Positions 43,679-51,875 of a DNA stretch of 64,000 nt are shown here, piece after piece. This DNA is from GWE2-42-39 sp034003625. Its GTDB lineage: Bacteria; Bacteroidota; Bacteroidia; Bacteroidales; Prolixibacteraceae. The notes under the pieces were generated by a model that was not told the DNA's origin, searched no databases, and worked only from the letters and a program-made list of their open reading frames with translations. The translations under genes and the position numbers were made by a program. Where the stretch lies: positions 124,001 through 188,000 of the forward strand of contig JAVEYG010000001.1 of NCBI GenBank assembly GCA_034003625.1, given 5' to 3'. How positions within the stretch are numbered: the stretch's first letter is position 1; each line of letters begins with the position of its first letter.

Positions 43679-44623
43679 TCAATCCTTCCCTGTCCTCTCA
43701 ATCCTGCGGACAGCATATGTTTTTTTATTCTGCGATTCAAAATACGTACGCATCTGCAATTCGGCAACAATACCGATCGTGACGAACTGAATCCCGCCCA
43801 ACACAAGCATTATTCCCAACATGAGCATCGGTTTTCCCCAAATATCGCTGCCCATAAGTTTCAATACCAGCATGTAAATATTGATTAGAACGCCGAGCCC
43901 GAAAGTGATGATCCCCAATCCGCCAAACAAGTGCATCGGACGTTGCAGGTATTTTTTGAAAAACAGCATCAGCATCAGGTCGCTCATGACCTTTGTCGTG
44001 CGGCTTAGATTGTATTTCGATTTGCCAAATTCGCGGGCACGGTGGTTCACATCCATCTGGGTGATGCGGACGTTTCCTTCAAGAGCCAGCAAAACAGGGA
44101 TAAACCGGTGTAACTCACCATAAATGGTAATGCTTTTCGCCGCTTCTTTTGTGAATATCTTCAGCGTACAACCGAGGTCTTTCATTTTGATACCGGTTGA
44201 TTCGCGGATGATGTAATTGGCAATTTTGCTGGGAATTTTCCGAAGAAAAGCCCCGTCTTTGCGATTGGCACGCACACCAGCCACCATGTCCCAGTTTCCG
44301 TCCACGGCCATTTTCAGCATCATCGGGATATCGGCAGGGTCGTTTTGCAGGTCACCGTCAAGAAGTACAATGTATTCGCCTTCCGCCAGGTCGATGCCCG
44401 CCTGCAGAGCAGAACTCTGCCCGTAGTTTTTTTTCAGTTCAAGCAGCACAAAACGTTTGTCGTTGATGGCCATAACCTCTTTCCTCGTATGGTCGGTCGA
44501 ACCATCGTCTACAAAAATTGCCTCATAATCATACCCTTTCAGGGCATTGATGATCTGTTCGCTAAGCGGACGGATATTGAGTTCTTCATTGTATACGCAA
44601 ATAACCAAACTTATCTGTTTCAT
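43679..44623 (-). CDS. Family 2 glycosyltransferase (ArnC/DPM1-like) with two C-terminal helices
   Basis: 314 residues. The GT-A domain has the donor-binding ISLVICVYNEELNIRPL start, FVDDGSTDHT (~38), the DxD-type LLDGDLQNDPADIP (~88) and ESTGIKMKDLGCTLKIFTKEA (~150). Two membrane helices at ~235-255 and ~270-290 anchor it. This is the polyprenyl-phosphate glycosyltransferase type that charges undecaprenyl phosphate with one sugar, as ArnC or GtrB do. The neighbour on the other strand is an ArnT-like GT39, which would use such a lipid-linked sugar in the periplasm. Confidence 0.85.
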   Translation of the reverse strand: MKQISLVICVYNEELNIRPLSEQIINALKGYDYEAIFVDDGSTDHTRKEVMAINDKRFVLLELKKNYGQSSALQAGIDLAEGEYIVLLDGDLQNDPADIPMMLKMAVDGNWDMVAGVRANRKDGAFLRKIPSKIANYIIRESTGIKMKDLGCTLKIFTKEAAKSITIYGELHRFIPVLLALEGNVRITQMDVNHRAREFGKSKYNLSRTTKVMSDLMLMLFFKKYLQRPMHLFGGLGIITFGLGVLINIYMLVLKLMGSDIWGKPMLMLGIMLVLGGIQFVTIGIVAELQMRTYFESQNKKTYAVRRIERTGKD

Positions 44624-44748
44624 TGTTTCTGTCTTGTTAAGATTCCCGGCACCCGATAATTGGTAAAATTTTCGTTATTTAGCGTTGCGAAAATAAGAAA
44701 AAGCCATCAGGATTTACAATTCTGAACCAATTAAATACACAGCCGGGA

Positions 44749-46323
44749 ATGACAGGAAAATTTATTCATTCAAAATATTTTCCCTTTCTATTGTTTGCTT
44801 TTGCCTTGTTTCTGTACACGGTAAACAATGGGAATTTCAGCATTTACATCCTCGACGAGGCAAAAAACACAGAATGTGCCCGCGAAATGCTGGAGCGGGG
44901 CGACTGGGTAGTACCTACATTTAACTACAACCTGCGGGCCGACAAACCTCCCTTGCATTATTTTTTTATGATGGCCGCATTTAAACTGTTTGGGATAAAC
45001 GAATGGGGGGCCCGTTTTTTTTCCGGTATATTCGGAGCCCTGACCGTTTTGATCACGTTCCTGTACACCCGGCGTTTTGTCAACTATACAACCGCTTTCT
45101 GGGCAGCCTTCACCCTGTTGGCCTCGGTACACTTCAGCATCCAGTTTCACCTGGCCGTGCCCGATCCTTACCTGATCTTCTTTTTTACCTGGAGCCTTTT
45201 TCTTTTTTATGCCGCTGTTTCGGAACGGCGCCGGCACGAGATATGGCTCCTGTATGTAGCTGTCGGGCTGGGAACACTCGCCAAAGGACCAGTTGCCATT
45301 GCCTTGCCGGGATTGATCTTCCTGCTGTTCCTGATCTTCTCGAAACAGCTGAAATGGACGGTTATCCGTTCACTAAAACCATTTTCGGGCATGATCATCG
45401 TTCTGGCCATTTCACTGCCCTGGTACATTTTAGTCGGACTTGAAACCGACTGGGAATGGACCCGTGGTTTTTTCCTGAAACACAATATCGGACGGTTCGC
45501 AGAAGAGATGGAAGGGCATGGCGGTATTTTTATCGTTACATTTGCGTATGTTCTGGTCGGGATGTTCCCGTTCTCCGCATTTTTGGTCCAGGCATACCGT
45601 AATGCCCTCAAAAACCGGCACGACTGGTTTGTTCTGTTTTCATTGACCGCTGCTTCAGTTATTATCCTGTTTTTTTCGTTTTCAGGGACAAAACTACCCA
45701 ATTATACAGTCCCGTCATACCCGTTCCTGGCAGTATTGCTGGCCGGGTACTTTTCCAGATTACCCGGACTGAAAACCAATATAAAACCCAGTTATACCGG
45801 TCTGCTGCTCACCGGTATTATCCTGGTGCCTGCACTACTTGTGGGGTTGCAGTTTGACCCGGTACTAAAAAATGAAAAATCGGTTGCCTGGTACTTTTTG
45901 CCCTCATCGCTTGGTATTTTTGCCGGTTTTTATTTTTTCATTCAGAAGAAAAATACGACCGGATTATTGGTGACCGGCAGCTCAACCATACTGGCAGGCC
46001 TGCTTTTTTTCCTTTTCGTTTTCCCACGTATCGATGCTCAAAACCCGGTACGGAAAAGTATTTCGTTACTCGAAAACAAAGACGTCCGATATTTTCAGAG
46101 GTTTAACCCGTCATATTCTTTTTACCTGAAAAAGCCGGTTCCCGAAATTTCGGAGAATGAAATATCTGTTTTTTTTGAAAAATATCCCGACGGGGTGATC
46201 ATTTCGGTAAAGAAGAAACTGGACGATATTCAACTTCCTGAGAATACTGAAATTTTCTTTTCGTCGCACGATTTATTTGAATCGCCCACCACCCAATTAG
46301 TGCGAAAGAAAAAAACAGACTGA
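44749..46323 (+). CDS. Family 39 glycosyltransferase (ArnT-like)
   Basis: 524 residues with ~11-12 hydrophobic helices. The first periplasmic loop carries the family motif DEAKNTECAREMLERGDWVVPTFNYNLRADKPPLHYFFMMAAFKLFG (~37-80), where the acidic residue is catalytic. It takes a sugar from undecaprenyl phosphate and attaches it to lipid A, another lipid or protein outside the membrane. The divergent GT2 gene (gap 125 bp) can supply the lipid-linked donor, and the convergent PAP2 gene (3-nt spacing) can recycle or dephosphorylate lipid phosphates. The acceptor is not known; lipid A modification is an inference. Confidence 0.85.
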   Translation: MTGKFIHSKYFPFLLFAFALFLYTVNNGNFSIYILDEAKNTECAREMLERGDWVVPTFNYNLRADKPPLHYFFMMAAFKLFGINEWGARFFSGIFGALTVLITFLYTRRFVNYTTAFWAAFTLLASVHFSIQFHLAVPDPYLIFFFTWSLFLFYAAVSERRRHEIWLLYVAVGLGTLAKGPVAIALPGLIFLLFLIFSKQLKWTVIRSLKPFSGMIIVLAISLPWYILVGLETDWEWTRGFFLKHNIGRFAEEMEGHGGIFIVTFAYVLVGMFPFSAFLVQAYRNALKNRHDWFVLFSLTAASVIILFFSFSGTKLPNYTVPSYPFLAVLLAGYFSRLPGLKTNIKPSYTGLLLTGIILVPALLVGLQFDPVLKNEKSVAWYFLPSSLGIFAGFYFFIQKKNTTGLLVTGSSTILAGLLFFLFVFPRIDAQNPVRKSISLLENKDVRYFQRFNPSYSFYLKKPVPEISENEISVFFEKYPDGVIISVKKKLDDIQLPENTEIFFSSHDLFESPTTQLVRKKKTD

Positions 46324-46326
46324 CAA

Positions 46327-47031
46327 TCAGGGTCCAGTGACAACTTTCTTTCGTTGCAGCAACAACCTGATATTCTGCTGTAAAGAACGATCGAAAATTT
46401 CTTTTTTCAGAAAATGAAACCGGGTTTCAGTCAGCCATATGGTTATCAGCAGTGAACATATCCCGAAAAAAGCACCGGCATACACATCCACAAAAAAATG
46501 TTGCAAAAGATATATGCGGGAAAAGCCGACAGTTACTGCCAGAAAAAACAATATTACAGATATGGTTTTACGGTTGGCCAGAAATGCAAAGAACGCGAAC
46601 ATCCCGAAAATGGTCATGCTATGCCCTGAAGGAAAACTTGAATAATAGTTGATATCAGCAGTATAAATGAAACGAGAAAAATCGTCGTACAAAAAATAAT
46701 GGAGCGGACGGGTAAACACACCTTTTAAAAATTCTTTCAGCACATTGGTAAAAATGCCGATAATCAGCAGGTTCAGGAGTCCGGTCGCGGCATGGCGTAC
46801 TTTGTAAAAAAACAACAGGCAGGCGGCAATCGCCATGTATCCTCCCAACCCGATATTCGTAAGAAATTCAACAGTTGAGTCCCATTCAATACGCGAATAC
46901 CGGTTAACCAGCAAAACTACGTCGCCGCGTTTGGTAAGGACCAGTACACCCGCACCGACAACGAAAAACAAGCCATATAAAATAAGGAACAGGCGAAAAC
47001 CTCTTTTTTCAGTTAGTCGTTTAAGCATCAT
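46327..47031 (-). CDS. PAP2 family phosphatase
   Basis: About 235 residues from the Met at 47031 (MMLKRLTEKRG); a frame opening at 47073 adds 14 residues that lie over a small inverted repeat (GTCTG..CAGAC, 47058-47071) and look non-coding. The PAP2 signature is present: KEFLKGVFTRPLHY (~110, KxxxxxxRP), YSSFPSGHSMTIFG (PSGH) and SRIYLLQHFFVDVYAG (SRxxxxxHxxxD). The protein has five to six membrane helices. It probably removes phosphate from lipid phosphates in the periplasm (undecaprenyl pyrophosphate or lipid A 1-phosphate). The stop is 3 nt from the end of the convergent GT39 gene. Confidence 0.85.
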   Translation of the reverse strand: MMLKRLTEKRGFRLFLILYGLFFVVGAGVLVLTKRGDVVLLVNRYSRIEWDSTVEFLTNIGLGGYMAIAACLLFFYKVRHAATGLLNLLIIGIFTNVLKEFLKGVFTRPLHYFLYDDFSRFIYTADINYYSSFPSGHSMTIFGMFAFFAFLANRKTISVILFFLAVTVGFSRIYLLQHFFVDVYAGAFFGICSLLITIWLTETRFHFLKKEIFDRSLQQNIRLLLQRKKVVTGP

Positions 47032-47226
47032 TTTCTGAAAATATCTGTGTTTCAAACGTCTGCCGACAGACATTACGTATATTCTGTTTTGTTTTATTCG
47101 GGTAAAGGTAGGAAAAGTTTGCTATTAAACTAAAAGTTGAAAACAAAAGGGGAGTCAGGATTAAAGAATTTTCTACGGGCATTTTTATTTGGCATGAAAT
47201 TTTTATACTTTTCGGCCCTGAAAAAC

Positions 47227-47313
47227 GGAAAGTTGCCGGAGTGGTCGATCGGGGCAGACTCGAAATCTGTTGTACCCTTCGGGGTACCGGGGGTTCGAAT
47301 CCCTCACTTTCCG
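47227..47313 (+). tRNA. tRNA-Ser (anticodon CGA)
   Basis: Acceptor stem GGAAAGT (47227-47233) pairs with ACTTTCC (47306-47312), discriminator G47313, no encoded CCA. The anticodon loop CTCGAAA gives anticodon CGA (codon UCG). The long variable arm (GTACCC-TTC-GGGGTAC) and T-loop TTCGAAT confirm a class II serine tRNA. Its 3' end is overlapped by the end of the serine recombinase gene. Confidence 0.95.
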
Positions 47314-48827
47314 CTGTGAGGGATTTCTTCAGGAAATCCCTCTTTTTTTTCATATATCAAATACCCCTTTTCTTTCATTTTCAGCGCATTATGGGTAAAT
47401 ACCTGCAGCATCGTAGGTGTTCGATAAATGCCTTTCTGATAGTATAAATTGTTGTCGAACACCCTGCTTATAAAGTCCCGCTTTTGCAACGTATCGGCCT
47501 GACTATATACATACCGCATATCTGATAACAGGTAGAGGTTCTTTTCCAGTATCCCAAATGCTTTACCTTGATCTTCACTCAATCTTTCAATCGCTCCCTT
47601 CAAATTGAGTACCGTATGACTGTACGTAGAATACCATCTGTCAAACGTATCCCTGTTAATTTCATTCTTAATCCATTTTTCCTCCAGGGAGAACAGTTTT
47701 TCCTGCGTATCCTCTAATTGTCTTTTCTTCTCAACCACTCTTTCCCTGTTCGACTTCATTTCAATTTCCATAGATCCCCGGCAGATACTCCTGATTTCGC
47801 GAATCCTGACTTCCGGAAGACTCATCAACTCGCAAGCTCCCAAAAACTGATCATGCGCCTTTATCGCGCTGATGTTATTATGTCCTGAATACCGGCACTT
47901 GTAGTAATAAAAATATTTCCCTGATTTTCCACGGGACGGCGCTCCCGATAGCGGATTTCCACAATGGCATTTTAATACTCCCCTTAATGGAATCGCATCG
48001 TCAATAACGGTTTTCTTTTTATCCGGCTTCCTCATTTTGCTTTGCACCATTTGCCAGGTTGTCATATCAACGATTGGTTCATGGTTGGCCGGGAATAGTC
48101 CTCCGGGATAATTCCTGTACGGTTCTACTTTTACCAAGGCCGCATATGCAGGATTGGAAAGCACCCGCTCAATAGCCATACTTCCTTTCCTGTCGAATCC
48201 AAGGTCGTAAGCTTTTTCTTTAATTTTATAAAGGGGTACATCCCTCAGACTGGCATCGTAAATAAACCGTACGATCTTTGCTTCCGACTCCTCAACCACC
48301 AAATGCCGCTCCTTGCGTTCACCTTCCTTTTTGTATCCAAACGGCGGGACCCTGTTCACAAATCTTCCCTCTTTGGCTTTCGCCGTATAGAACCCGCCTT
48401 TTACTTTAATGCTCCTGTTGATATTGTCTTCTTCTGCAAGCAGCAACTGCAAACCTGCCCGAAAGAAACTGCCGGGAGCATCATAGTCAAATGTGATGCC
48501 TTCTGTGACGCTCACCACCTGGATACTATATTTTCTCTGAAGCATTTTTACCATACTCATCGCTTCTCCGGCATCCCGACTAAAACGGTCCAACTGATCT
48601 ACCAACAGATAATCAACTGTTTTATAATGCTTCGATATAAACTCCTGTAATTTTATAAAGTCAGGCCGGTCAAAAGTCCTTGCGCTTTTACCTCGATCAA
48701 TAAAGCTATCAACCAACTCGACGTTGTTATATTTTATCCACTGGTCTGTGTATAACTCCTGTCTTTCAATCGACCCGTTACTTTGCCCCAATTGACTAAA
48801 GCGCAAATATCTAATCGCCTTTTTCAT
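47304..48827 (-). CDS. Large serine recombinase (site-specific integrase of the ICE)
   Basis: 507 residues. The resolvase catalytic domain (1-~150) has the nucleophile Ser11 in YLRFS and the motif DQLDRFSRD (~70-80). The recombinase domain (~160-260: GFDRKGSMAIERVLSNPAYAALVKVEPY) and a zinc-ribbon-like part (LKCHCGNPL...YYYKCRYSGH, ~285-320) are followed by a coiled coil (~360-440). Such enzymes integrate and excise mobile elements without host factors. The last codons run across the terminator hairpin and into the tRNA-Ser 3' end (stop 47304-47306). So the C-terminus is encoded partly by chromosomal sequence at the integration border. First gene of the conjugative element; it starts inside the end of the small gene upstream (17-bp overlap). 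Confidence 0.9.
   Translation of the reverse strand: MKKAIRYLRFSQLGQSNGSIERQELYTDQWIKYNNVELVDSFIDRGKSARTFDRPDFIKLQEFISKHYKTVDYLLVDQLDRFSRDAGEAMSMVKMLQRKYSIQVVSVTEGITFDYDAPGSFFRAGLQLLLAEEDNINRSIKVKGGFYTAKAKEGRFVNRVPPFGYKKEGERKERHLVVEESEAKIVRFIYDASLRDVPLYKIKEKAYDLGFDRKGSMAIERVLSNPAYAALVKVEPYRNYPGGLFPANHEPIVDMTTWQMVQSKMRKPDKKKTVIDDAIPLRGVLKCHCGNPLSGAPSRGKSGKYFYYYKCRYSGHNNISAIKAHDQFLGACELMSLPEVRIREIRSICRGSMEIEMKSNRERVVEKKRQLEDTQEKLFSLEEKWIKNEINRDTFDRWYSTYSHTVLNLKGAIERLSEDQGKAFGILEKNLYLLSDMRYVYSQADTLQKRDFISRVFDNNLYYQKGIYRTPTMLQVFTHNALKMKEKGYLIYEKKEGFPEEIPHSGK
47318..47350 (+). terminator. Terminator of tRNA-Ser, also coding on the minus strand
   Basis: GAGGGATTTC (47318-47327) / GAAATCCCTC (47333-47342), 10-bp perfect stem and 5-nt loop, followed by eight T. 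The same DNA encodes the EGFPEEIP part of the recombinase C-terminus on the other strand. Confidence 0.85.
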
Positions 48828-48966
48828 AGTATTCCCTTAGCGTCACTGACACAATGATTTCAGCAATTAAATTTACGAAATTCCGTTCTTTTTCCTGTTC
48901 AATTTGCTCATTAGTTTTCTTTATTATTTCATCTGTCAGGCCGGTTTTCTCCTCCGCATTTTTCAT
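48811..48966 (-). CDS. Small protein upstream of the serine recombinase
   Basis: 51 residues from the ATG at 48966. The frame could extend to 49062, but GAGGAGG lies six nt before this ATG, an unusually strong Shine-Dalgarno for Bacteroidota, with a second AGGAGG just upstream; the extension would also run over the hairpin at 49015-49031. The protein (MKNAEEKTGLTDEIIKKTNEQ...) is charged and helical with a hydrophobic strip (FVNLIAEIIVSVTLREYY). It overlaps the recombinase start by 17 bp, so it is co-translated with it. It may be a directionality or control factor for recombination; that is inference from position only. Confidence 0.65.
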   Translation of the reverse strand: MKNAEEKTGLTDEIIKKTNEQIEQEKERNFVNLIAEIIVSVTLREYYEKGD

Positions 48967-49006
48967 CTTGAACCTCCTCTCAAACCTCCTGTTTCTTTTA
49001 TATTGA

Positions 49007-49031
49007 GACAATAAAAGCCCTTTGAGGGCTT
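49007..49031 (-). terminator. Hairpin/attenuator between the winged-helix gene and the recombinase unit
   Basis: AAGCCC (49015-49020) / GGGCTT (49026-49031), followed on the minus strand by TTTTATTG. It lies 35 nt after the winged-helix stop. Confidence 0.55.
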
Positions 49032-49065
49032 GTACTAAATTCTGATACCATTTATAATACAAGCT

Positions 49066-49359
49066 TCAGCCACTCCACTCAACAAAATAGATCTTGCTTC
49101 CCTTCAGGCGGTTAAATGACGGTTCGTACCGGATATAGCCGTATTCACTCAATTCCCTGACACATTTATGATAGGTCATGGCAGAGGATACTTTGGCAAT
49201 TTTCATAATCTCATGGCTGAATACTATAATAGGATTGGCAAAACTATTTTCAGCCCGGTATTCCAAGAGCGCGGCAAATATTCCGATATGCGTAATGCTG
49301 ATGCGTCCGTCATTTTTGATCGCATCAAAGAAATCTGATAAATATTCCAGCTTGTCCAT
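49066..49359 (-). CDS. Small winged-helix-like regulator of the ICE
   Basis: 97 residues from the ATG at 49359, which has GGAG four nt before it; the frame can be extended to a TTG at 49482 but the added segment is very basic and lacks support. The central part (RISITHIGIFAALLEYRAENSFANPIIVFSHEIMKIAKVSSAMTYHKCVRELSEYGYIRY) reads like a winged helix-turn-helix with the recognition helix at SSAMTYHKCVREL and a wing after GYIRYEPSFN. Similar short proteins are found next to integrase genes in Bacteroidota mobile elements. It probably controls the recombinase or transfer genes. The 49360-49620 leader contains a strong hairpin (49529-49554). Confidence 0.6.
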   Translation of the reverse strand: MDKLEYLSDFFDAIKNDGRISITHIGIFAALLEYRAENSFANPIIVFSHEIMKIAKVSSAMTYHKCVRELSEYGYIRYEPSFNRLKGSKIYFVEWSG

Positions 49360-49528
49360 CCGACTCCAAATGCTCTTTCTATTATAATATGCACACCTTT
49401 TCGCGCGCGCCAGGCTCTCCCGCCACCTGCTGTTTATTTTACGGATCAACCGGACGGCTTTCAAAGTTGTCGTCTGAAGCAATGGAAAGGATTATTCCCG
49501 ATAACCTCAGCAGCCAGGATCAGGAAAC

Positions 49529-49554
49529 CCGGACAGAGCGGTTTCTCTATCCGG
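49529..49554 (-). other. Strong hairpin in the leader of the winged-helix gene
   Basis: Read on the minus strand, CCGGATAGAG pairs with CTCTGTCCGG over 10 bp (one T-G wobble), loop AAACCG. No T-run follows, so it is not an ordinary intrinsic terminator. It lies between the DUF3945-like stop and the winged-helix start; the rest of 49360-49620 has nothing else I can support. Confidence 0.5.
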
Positions 49555-49620
49555 TTCTTTTCCTGTCTCAAGGCCTGTAATAGCCAACGTTAATTGCAGA
49601 ATTAATTTTCTGGCTTCTTT

Positions 49621-50778
49621 TTACAGGGATTGTGATTGCTTCTTTCTTTTGGCCGCCTGAGGCGCCTGAGGGCCATCATCATTTTCAGGAGCCTGTCTCT
49701 CCTTCTTGCTATCCTGTTTGACAGACTGACTTTCACCTGTTGACTGTTTTTCTGATTTTGCTTCACGGGTATTCAGCCGTTGCATGTTACTGTCATAAAT
49801 AGTTACGGTTTTAAACCGGGGATTGGCTTCCAGGTAGATCTTCTGCTCAGCTCCGTCCCGAAGAAGTGTAGCGGATTGCCGGTTCCCTTTTTTTAAAGAA
49901 TCAATCAGGTTGCTTTTGTATTCTTCATTACTTAATTCCCTGATCGGATGCTTAGATAAAGCCGCTTCCAGATCATAGCCATAATTCTGATGATAATGTT
50001 TCAGCTTAAAGGCGCCGTTGTCATCACTTTGTTTAAAGTCCATCTGGATCCAGGTGTTGTACACCTGTCCCTCTTTATTGGTCAGGTCTTTGTTTACCGA
50101 CCTCCCTTCCATGAGGTTGTAAGCCTCTTTCAGTGTGATGTTGTTTCCTTTATTAATGTAGAAGATCTGCTCCATTTTGTCGGTACTGCCTTCCTTTTGC
50201 AGGCTCACCTGGTAGGAATTGAAAAAATACATGTCGCTTTGTTTCGATTGACTGAAATTCAATACGGATGCTACCGGGTCATTGCCATACTGCGTTTGAT
50301 GTTGCAGTTTAAATTCCAGCTTGCCTTCTTCCATCTTCTGTTTCAGGTCATTCTCCAAGCCTTCACCGAACCCGGTGTACTTTACCTGATCACGCAGGTA
50401 TTCGAAATTTTTCTGGTTCATAACTTTTAAATTTTGATTGTTGTTATTTAATTGTTCTGTTTCCAACCGCTCATACCGTCTGGTTACCATCAGACCTACA
50501 TCAACGATGCCGTCTTTTTCTGTCAACAGCCTATTATCTTTGAGCGCTTCCGCCATTGCCCTGTACGCGGATCGGATTGCCAGGTAATTGTAAGTATCTG
50601 TATCCGTTGACATTTCATGGCAGAACTCCTGCACATCATCTTGATTGAAGAACGTGAATAGTTCCTCTCTGCCAACGGGCGCAGCACGATCAGAGAAGGC
50701 AACAAATTCCCGTCCTTCTTCACGTTTGCGTATCAGGTATTCAAGCAGGTATTGATAATTGTCCTTTCTGATTTTCAT
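49621..50778 (-). CDS. Conserved ICE protein, DUF3945-like
   Basis: 385 residues. The N-terminal ~120 residues are helical and charged (DNYQYLLEYLIRKREEGREFVAFSDRAAPVGREELFTFFNQDDVQEFC). The centre (MNQKNFEYLRDQVKYTGFGEGLENDLKQKMEEGKLEFKLQHQTQYGNDPVASVLNFSQSKQSDMYFFNSYQVSL, residues ~120-195) is the part known from many Bacteroidota conjugative elements as DUF3945-type protein; I recall the family but not a function. The C-terminal ~60 residues are Lys/Gln/Glu-rich and low in complexity. No signal peptide, so it is probably cytoplasmic. It follows traN on the same strand (66-nt gap). DNA binding or a role in mobilisation is possible but unproven. Confidence 0.65.
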   Translation of the reverse strand: MKIRKDNYQYLLEYLIRKREEGREFVAFSDRAAPVGREELFTFFNQDDVQEFCHEMSTDTDTYNYLAIRSAYRAMAEALKDNRLLTEKDGIVDVGLMVTRRYERLETEQLNNNNQNLKVMNQKNFEYLRDQVKYTGFGEGLENDLKQKMEEGKLEFKLQHQTQYGNDPVASVLNFSQSKQSDMYFFNSYQVSLQKEGSTDKMEQIFYINKGNNITLKEAYNLMEGRSVNKDLTNKEGQVYNTWIQMDFKQSDDNGAFKLKHYHQNYGYDLEAALSKHPIRELSNEEYKSNLIDSLKKGNRQSATLLRDGAEQKIYLEANPRFKTVTIYDSNMQRLNTREAKSEKQSTGESQSVKQDSKKERQAPENDDGPQAPQAAKRKKQSQSL

Positions 50779-50843
50779 GTCTGGATTTTTAGCGGAAACA
50801 AATGCCGGTTAAGCTTAATTGGTATAAAATGATGTCGTATTTC

Positions 50844-51722
50844 TTACTCGCTCTTTTCACCCCGCAACGACTTTAATCCTGACTCAACCGGAACTGCCTT
50901 TGCAATTTTCCTGTTCTTTACATGCAGTTCCAGATGCCTGCCGCCGTTCTTCTCCATGAGCCGCACAGCGAGATACTTTTTATCAGGAATAGTAAACTTT
51001 GGTACGACAAGCACGATGGTGCTGCCTGATTGCCCTGTTACCTTGCCGGTGTTGTTATGCACAAGTACGGGTGATATTTCTATCTCCTGGGTAGCCGTCC
51101 TTTTTGATTTTTTCCGGTCACGGATATAAAGGCGCAGCTGGTCAATATCATAAATGATATTTGACCGGTTCCGGATGCTGACACGAAGAAACAGGGTATT
51201 GTCGTGGATAAACAGCCCGTTCATGCTAAAACGGATGCCAAATTTCCTGTCTGTTATTCCCCTGGTTTTTTCACGTGATTTTAAGGCTTCTCCGCCATAT
51301 TGATGCACCTTTGCTTCGTTTATCTTACCGGGGGAAAGTAAAACCTGGTCCTCTGTTTCGTTTTCTGTCAACAAGAGATTCAGGACGGAAGGACGGTCGG
51401 TATAGTTGATCACAAATGAATTGAGCCTGCCATCCGCTGTGATCAACGTAAGATTGGTTTCGGGAAAATTTTCTCTTGCGGCTTTTATCTGCAAAACGTT
51501 TTCTACCCCGCCGGCTTTTTGTGCCAGTACATCCTTGCTGCCCCGGTCCACGCTGATGATCGCATGAGGAAAAATGATGTTGGTGGTTTTCGTGGAAGCG
51601 ATGGCAATCCGGTAAGGTTCTATTGTTGTGGCCCGGATATCGGTTGTCTGTTGCGCCTGGCTATTGCAGGATGTAAGACACAGGAAGAATCCGGTTATCC
51701 ATATTACACTGATCTTTTTCAT
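50844..51722 (-). CDS. traN: Conjugative transposon protein TraN (DUF4138)
   Basis: 292 residues with a lipobox-type signal (MKKISVIWITGFFLCLTSC, Cys 19), so a periplasmic/outer-membrane lipoprotein. The remaining sequence (IIFPHAIISVDRGSKDVLAQKAGGVENVLQIKAARENFPETNLTLITADGRLNSFVINY) is that of TraN in CTnDOT-type elements, the VirB9-like part of the outer-membrane core complex. The C-terminal beta-rich domain (residues ~150-280) fits that role. It is the last tra gene of the operon in this window. Between it and traM lies the duplicated intergenic cassette with the mini-ORF at 51778-51858. Confidence 0.85.
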   Translation of the reverse strand: MKKISVIWITGFFLCLTSCNSQAQQTTDIRATTIEPYRIAIASTKTTNIIFPHAIISVDRGSKDVLAQKAGGVENVLQIKAARENFPETNLTLITADGRLNSFVINYTDRPSVLNLLLTENETEDQVLLSPGKINEAKVHQYGGEALKSREKTRGITDRKFGIRFSMNGLFIHDNTLFLRVSIRNRSNIIYDIDQLRLYIRDRKKSKRTATQEIEISPVLVHNNTGKVTGQSGSTIVLVVPKFTIPDKKYLAVRLMEKNGGRHLELHVKNRKIAKAVPVESGLKSLRGEKSE

Positions 51723-51777
51723 CTGTTTATTTTTTCAATTTAAGTTCCCATAATTCTCGTATATAACTGAACATCTT

Positions 51778-51858
51778 TCATCTACCGGACAACGGATGGA
51801 ACTCACCAGGATGACCATGCTCCTGAACGAAAGGTATGGTCCGCATGGCTCGTTTCAT
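51778..51858 (-). CDS. Mini-ORF A in traM-traN intergenic cassette
   Basis: 26 codons plus stop, ATG at 51858, 17 nt after the traM stop: MKRAMRTIPFVQEHGHPGEF followed by HPLSGR. It aligns without gaps over 23 codons with mini-ORF B (53728-53805), sharing MKRA-R-IP-x3-Q-x3-HPG-x-FHPL, and start and stop lie at matching places. The following ~55 nt up to traN are similar to those upstream of traL. The 15 differences over 69 nt are spread evenly over codon positions (6/4/5), so protein-level selection is not proven; it may be a leader peptide or a structured/regulatory RNA repeat. Confidence 0.4.
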   Translation of the reverse strand: MKRAMRTIPFVQEHGHPGEFHPLSGR

Positions 51859-51875
51859 TTTCCGGTTATTAAAAA

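Noticed and set aside
49360..49482. N-terminal extension of the winged-helix gene to a TTG
   Set aside because: Strongly basic residues without family support; the ATG at 49359 has GGAG at a proper distance.
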